Shown here one piece after another: positions 59,146-64,000 of a DNA stretch of 64,000 nucleotides (position 1 is its first letter; every line of letters begins with the position of its first letter). Position numbers and translations under genes: made by a program. Source of the DNA: Entonaema liquescens (lineage: Eukaryota > Ascomycota > Sordariomycetes > Xylariales > Xylariaceae); the NCBI GenBank assembly GCA_902805475.1, contig CADCSX010000010.1:496001-560000 (forward strand). Direction: 5' to 3'. Below the pieces are notes generated by a model. That model did no database searches and was not told the DNA's origin. It saw only the letters and a program-made list of their open reading frames with translations.

Positions 59146-60189
59146 GGGGTTATGACAGGATTGCATCCTGTACATAGTTAGAGGGGTTGCATTGAAGATG
59201 AGAAGAGGAACAGGTTAGAGTTGAGAATTCAGTCATCGCCGCGGTTAGATCTGATTCACGGCTCACGAAAAAGGATACTGATGATAGGTAATACTCTACC
59301 ATACCTCGGAGGAGCGCGACCACGGGGCATATTACCGTAGTATTAGACTGGAGATCTACGGCCAGATACGCCGCAGTTACTGCATGATGTCGGGCACAGC
59401 GAGGAAAAAATCATGCGAGCTGGACGTATAAGGCTAACAGATGATATAGGTTGGAGCATGTCGTGTACATCTCACAACATCATGTTGGCGTAGAAGTTGG
59501 ACCGTGTTAGGACATGACAGAACCAAAAACCGAACAATTATGTTCAGATACGCGTCATGATAACTTCCGAAAATCTTGCCAGTCCACGCCTCTGGGACGA
59601 TACCGGGATCATGGATTCATGATATCAACTACCAGGTACTCGACCCGGGGCGAGAACATGTAGTACGGACCGCCGTGGAGCGTAGTACACAGCGGAGAGA
59701 TCCGTGGTAGCAAGATGAGATAGGGAAGAGCGAGAGAAGTATAATATCGGACTTTAGCCCTAATACGGTAGCTGAAGTGAAGTTCTACCTATTAAAATGC
59801 CTTAGGTAGGTAATACTTAAGGTAGGTGGTCAATCTATAGCCTTGAGGATTGATGGAGGGGAAAAGTTGAAGCAGGGCAATGATGTATGAAGGAAGAACG
59901 ATGTTATGTCTTCGAGGCGCGCGTCGTAAGCGTTAAGCGATATGCGCCCTGTAAAATCCCGTGTGCTAGTGTTACATCCCAGTTACATTACCTAAGTTTA
60001 GGTACCGAGGTATCGAGGTATCACCTAAACGTCACCAATAAGACCTATCAGGTCCATCTCTACTACGTAGTAAATGCTATTTAAGTTATCTAAGTTACCC
60101 TTTTCGGCAAAAGAAACACTTAGACGTGCTAGTACATCTAAAGAGGGGTATATCTAGGCGACTCCGGTGTGGCTGATACTTCCATGTTA

Positions 60190-60350
60190 ATGGTACCTAT
60201 GTAAGTAAGGTAGTGAGATACCTAAGGTACATACATAGGTACATACAAATGATAATGACGAGCAGCTTTCCCAGGTGTTCCCCGGCCCTTTCCCCGTTAA
60301 AGTCCCCTATCAAAATAGGTACAATAAATACCTAGGTACCTTCTAACCTA
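60190..60350. repeat. GTACCTAGGTAC low-complexity cluster
   Basis: Irregular overlapping GGTACC, TACCTA and ACATAGGTAC units, the same spacer motif family as elsewhere in the window. Confidence 0.55.
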
Positions 60351-63300
60351 GTGTATTACCTCGCGGTCGGGTCAGGTGGGGGCCGTAGTTTCAGTCACCC
60401 TCAATTAAGCCACAGTCCTGCCCTGATTAGGAAGTCTACGCGCTTACTGGGCCAATCAGAAGTTTACGTAACCCAGGACGCAATCTTTAAAGGAATCTAT
60501 CTCAGAATCCTGAATCCTTTCTCAACCAGCATCTTGCATGCACATCGGGTCTCGCCAAAACGAAACCCAGACTTTCAAGTTCGTACCATGCCACACCAAT
60601 CAGGAACATTCCATGCTTGTCGGTTGTTAATCGTTGGAATCCAAAATGAGTAATCCTTGCTTACCGAATAGGCCGAATAGAAAGCAGACCTTGTCCCAAT
60701 TGACTGAAATAGGTCATTCGAATTCACCACAGGTACGCTAGCAACTTCAAGGTTCAGTGCCTCCCGCTCGTCCCGTCATGGACGGATCAAGTCAGTGCTG
60801 ACTTATTTAGTTTAGGTAGTCAAGAACCGAACGCGCCGCATGTGGGGATAGGTGAGCTGCTGGGATTCTATTTCTACAACCTCTTTAAGCTCAGTTGCAG
60901 CGGGATCGTGCAATACTTGCTGGTGTTACCCGGCCGACATAGCCGGTAGCCTAACGTTACGCAGAACTTTCTACTTTCTTTCTAGAACGGGCTCATGCGA
61001 CCCTGAGAATGTATCCGGAGGGCCCTTTGAAACAGCGAAGAATTCGACGAGCGAACGTTGCATCCACTAGCCAACGACAGGCACATAACGTCCATCTCGA
61101 GCTGCTATTCCCGGCTTAAAATAAGAAAAAACCGGTTTCTTATTGATTAACCGCGTGTTTAGAAAGATACTACTAGCCAACATACGCAGTATACGGCTTC
61201 GGTGTGTCCAATATACTACACCGCATGGCCAAGATCGACCTTCTGGTTTTTACAGCGTCTATATTTTGCAGGGTTTCTTCCGGATAGGATTGCTCAAGAT
61301 GCATTCAATCCCCCGTCACGAAACCCTTCAGGGGCCATTTGACCTATACTGCTAGTTGACGACAGGGTTAAGAGCATCGGACTTTACGGAGTTGACACAA
61401 GTTAGCTATTATCTAGCTATGAACAATGGAAAGGAGCAACGACTGATAAATGTGAGGAACCACAGTCCGCGGACCTTACGAAATGCCGATTCGACTCAAA
61501 ATGAAGATGGAGGATTGAAGAACCGTTCTATGAATGGCGGGAATCTAAAAATCGATATAAACATCTGACCTGAGACGGCTACTTATCGAATGGCTCATAA
61601 GCCGTGCCAGCTCTGAACGCTTGCCAGATATAATGCTTGCCATCGGCAGGGACCCCCTAACCAATCGAAGATTCTACCGTTAAAATCCCGGATATTAGTA
61701 ACCTTGCTGCCGATCCTACACTACCTACCTATATGCCGTTTTGCCAAGGGCAATTGGCAACCGATATTTACGGTGCTAAGAACCATGGTCTTGGTGACAG
61801 TAGAAGCGAGTCCCGATACTCCGGGCGGGCTAGCATTCTACTTTCGTGGGATATGAGCTAAACAAGGTATCCCAGCGCCCGAGTCCCGCGATTCCGATGC
61901 GGCGGGCATCTGTTACACTGCTTTTTCGCTTTTCAACTGCGGGTCATAAAATCAATAGGATGCAGATCGTTCTCAGACGTAACTGCAGCCTATTGTCATG
62001 CATCAAATGATGTTGCCCCTCAGCCACGTTCGATCTGCCTTAAGCAGGAACATGTACGCCCACGCCGACGTCATTTGTGTCAAACTATCAGCAGCCTCAC
62101 TGGCCCTACTCGATAGACTCAGCCCGACAGGGCTAAGTTTCTATGCATTACACCCAAACGCCTTCGTGTTGTGTGTCTACCGAGTATCTAGACGAGCTCG
62201 CTTTTGCGCTTTAGATAGGTACCTAAGTATAAGGTATCCTATCAAGGTGTTCCAGATATTCACAGCGAACTTTTGAATTTTACGAAGGGACCCCGAGCAA
62301 ACAAGTAGTATCGAACAATAAGCTCTATTATTGCTTTTGGTCTAATAATATCTCTCCCAACTTGTAGGTTACTAAATGGTTTCAGCTGCAGCTTTCCTAC
62401 AGAAATCGTGATGAACATTAATATTGACATTGTCACGGTCTAGTTGCCCCTCGCGCTCGCATTGGTCGCCTTCCTGCACAAAATCTGGATTGCGTAACCT
62501 CACTTAGTAGCATCACATCTGCCTTATTTCGCCGCCATTGTCCTTATTTGGAAACATACCTATACATGAACATGTCAGCTTTACGGACCCCTATCCCTTT
62601 CGAATATTGCTGCGCGCTTTCATGTTTCATGTTTCCATAGAGGCTCAATCACTATCTAGTATATGTGACATTGCCTAAAAATCTGTCTCAAGCACGATCT
62701 AACATGTATATTAGTACTCGCCGCTCTGAAAGTTTAGCCCTCCTATTTTCTATGTTACCTTCCCCCAGGGGTTTCATTCCACGCTCAAAAAAACTGTCGG
62801 ATACAAAACACTAACCTGCCTTGTCAAATCTCATATTTCTTCTCTGTGGTTGATATATAAATTTCGTGCCAAGGTTCATACCCCTCAACAACCTTGCATG
62901 CATTATAATCATCCATATCATATCAGTCAGTAGCATCGTCGCTATTTCCGATATAGTGTGATGGCTGGTAACATTTCCTGCTACGCTCTTTTCCATGGGT
63001 TTTTTTTTTTTTTAGAAAAATTATCTCCAAGTTCCAGGGGTCGATCTACTACGCAATCGGACCCGGAACTCGGACCCGATAGGCTTACAAGATTGTCCCA
63101 GCCTATCGACGAAGCACGAGGAAATTGTCTGAGGATTATCCGTGTCGTAGACCCATTGTTACCTCATGCTATTTTTCTCAAAGCTATATCTTTTCTAGTT
63201 ATAGATGTAGGCGATCCCGTACACAAGGGTCAATCTGCTAGGCTAGACGCTTCAAATTTTGACATTCATGCCGTGTCATCCACAAAAACTACGACTTTCC

Positions 63301-64000
63301 CTGGTTCATTTAGTATCACAACCATGTTGAGGCCTCCTTCGCCCTTTTGCCTGACTTTTATAAAACAGCCAACTTTAAGATCCAATGACGCTAGTTATTA
63401 GGACAGTCCCGTGTATGGCGCGGACGGGAGGATTATTCGAGCCAGTTCTCGCCATGTTCTGGTATAAGCTCCATCGGGATTTCTATTGAGGTAAGGCTAA
63501 GCAAAGTCCTTCTTGGTTTTAGGCGCATCTAGACCTATAACTCGCCTCGTATGATGACAGTTGGTCTAATTCAGGTAAATCTCATCAGGAGCTCATGGCA
63601 ATGGAATTGAGCTGGTAGCACCGTTGCTTTCGACTGTCTAATCTAGCTGTCTACGGTCGTTCAAGTGGCACATGAAGAGCATTGCTATATGTTTTTACAC
63701 TTTTAACACGCCCACATCTAATATAAGATAGCCGTGGAAATATACCTTACCCTTACAACTAGAATACCATGCTCGCATTCCATGCACCAAGAATTATCGA
63801 ATCCCATCTTTAATTAGGGCCGAATCTTACTTGGTCAAACGAGACTGGGAGTAGATGCAACACGCAGGACCTTGAGGATTGCAATATCATAAATGCTATG
63901 ATTACTGGATTACGAGGCGTACTTCACGAGATCGACTTGATAAGAGCGCTGAGTAAGAGTCCGCGGAAAGGCTTCCGAAAGGAGCTGTCCTGATCCTTCA

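Larger units (their letters stand above)
58150..64000. other. Gene-poor region to the window end
   Basis: About 5.8 kb with no convincing coding frame; the longest (62961-63401, 146 codons) lacks domains. It includes a SINE-like relic at 58897-59145 and GTACCTAGGTAC clusters at 59790-59825 and 60190-60350. Any gene crossing the right edge cannot be judged. Confidence 0.45.

Noticed and set aside
62961..63401. 146-codon frame near the right end
   Set aside because: No domain, no leader-type start context, and composition like the surrounding spacer. Kept out as probable chance.
1..64000. CRISPR arrays, bacterial operons, Shine-Dalgarno sites or rho-independent terminators
   Set aside because: The sequence is eukaryotic nuclear DNA with spliced genes; no regular spacer-repeat arrays occur.

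Overview
The window is nuclear DNA of a filamentous ascomycete. Genes are split by short introns (about 49-167 bp) with GTAAGT-type donors, CTAAC/CTGAC-type branch sites and YAG acceptors. The RPB1 C-terminal repeat is the degenerate form seen in Pezizomycotina, and there is a secreted mannanase with a fungal CBM1. Gene content and the abundant TACCT/AGGTA low-complexity spacer motif suggest a Sordariomycete; genus cannot be told from sequence alone. I rebuilt exon structures by hand and checked that exon lengths sum to whole codons.

Layout. 1.6-7.0 kb: RPB1 (minus). 8.0-8.8 kb: a 746-bp terminal-inverted-repeat element in the following spacer. 9.0-13.3 kb: a compact block with SWD1 (minus), divergent THG1 (plus, 8 exons), a small one-helix membrane protein (plus) and a TMA23-like protein (minus). 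15.3 kb: CDC26/Hcn1 APC/C subunit (plus). 17.8-22.6 kb: TAF2 (minus). 23.7-25.6 kb: a SAS4-domain protein (minus). 27.4-29.5 kb: an IQ-motif protein (plus). 29.9-31.5 kb: secreted GH5 beta-mannanase with N-terminal CBM1 (minus). 32.4-34.4 kb: amino-acid/choline-type permease (minus). 35.8-37.0 kb: zinc-type alcohol dehydrogenase-like oxidoreductase (plus). 37.2-37.8 kb: Cys-rich unknown protein (minus). 39.6-42.2 kb: peroxisomal ABCD half-transporter (minus). 45.4-47.0 kb: PSR1-type FCP1-like phosphatase (plus). 49.1-50.2 kb: DnaJ-domain protein (minus). 51.3-52.4 kb: SET-domain protein (minus). 52.4-64.0 kb: gene-poor, with one short ORF at 58.1 kb and a possible SINE relic.

The genes do not form a pathway or a secondary-metabolite cluster. 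Several act on transcription and chromatin (RPB1, SWD1, TAF2, SAS4-like, SET protein). The mannanase, permease and oxidoreductase are accessory catabolic genes.

The most unusual signals are: the TIR element carrying an internal RNA polymerase III-like unit (A box, B box, T-run); an apparent one-base frameshift in an A6 run at the 5' end of the PSR1-type gene; a change of reading frame near the end of TAF2 that needs an extra intron; two stopless introns of length 3n; and two tRNA-derived SINE-like relics. None of these amounts to a demonstrated new system.
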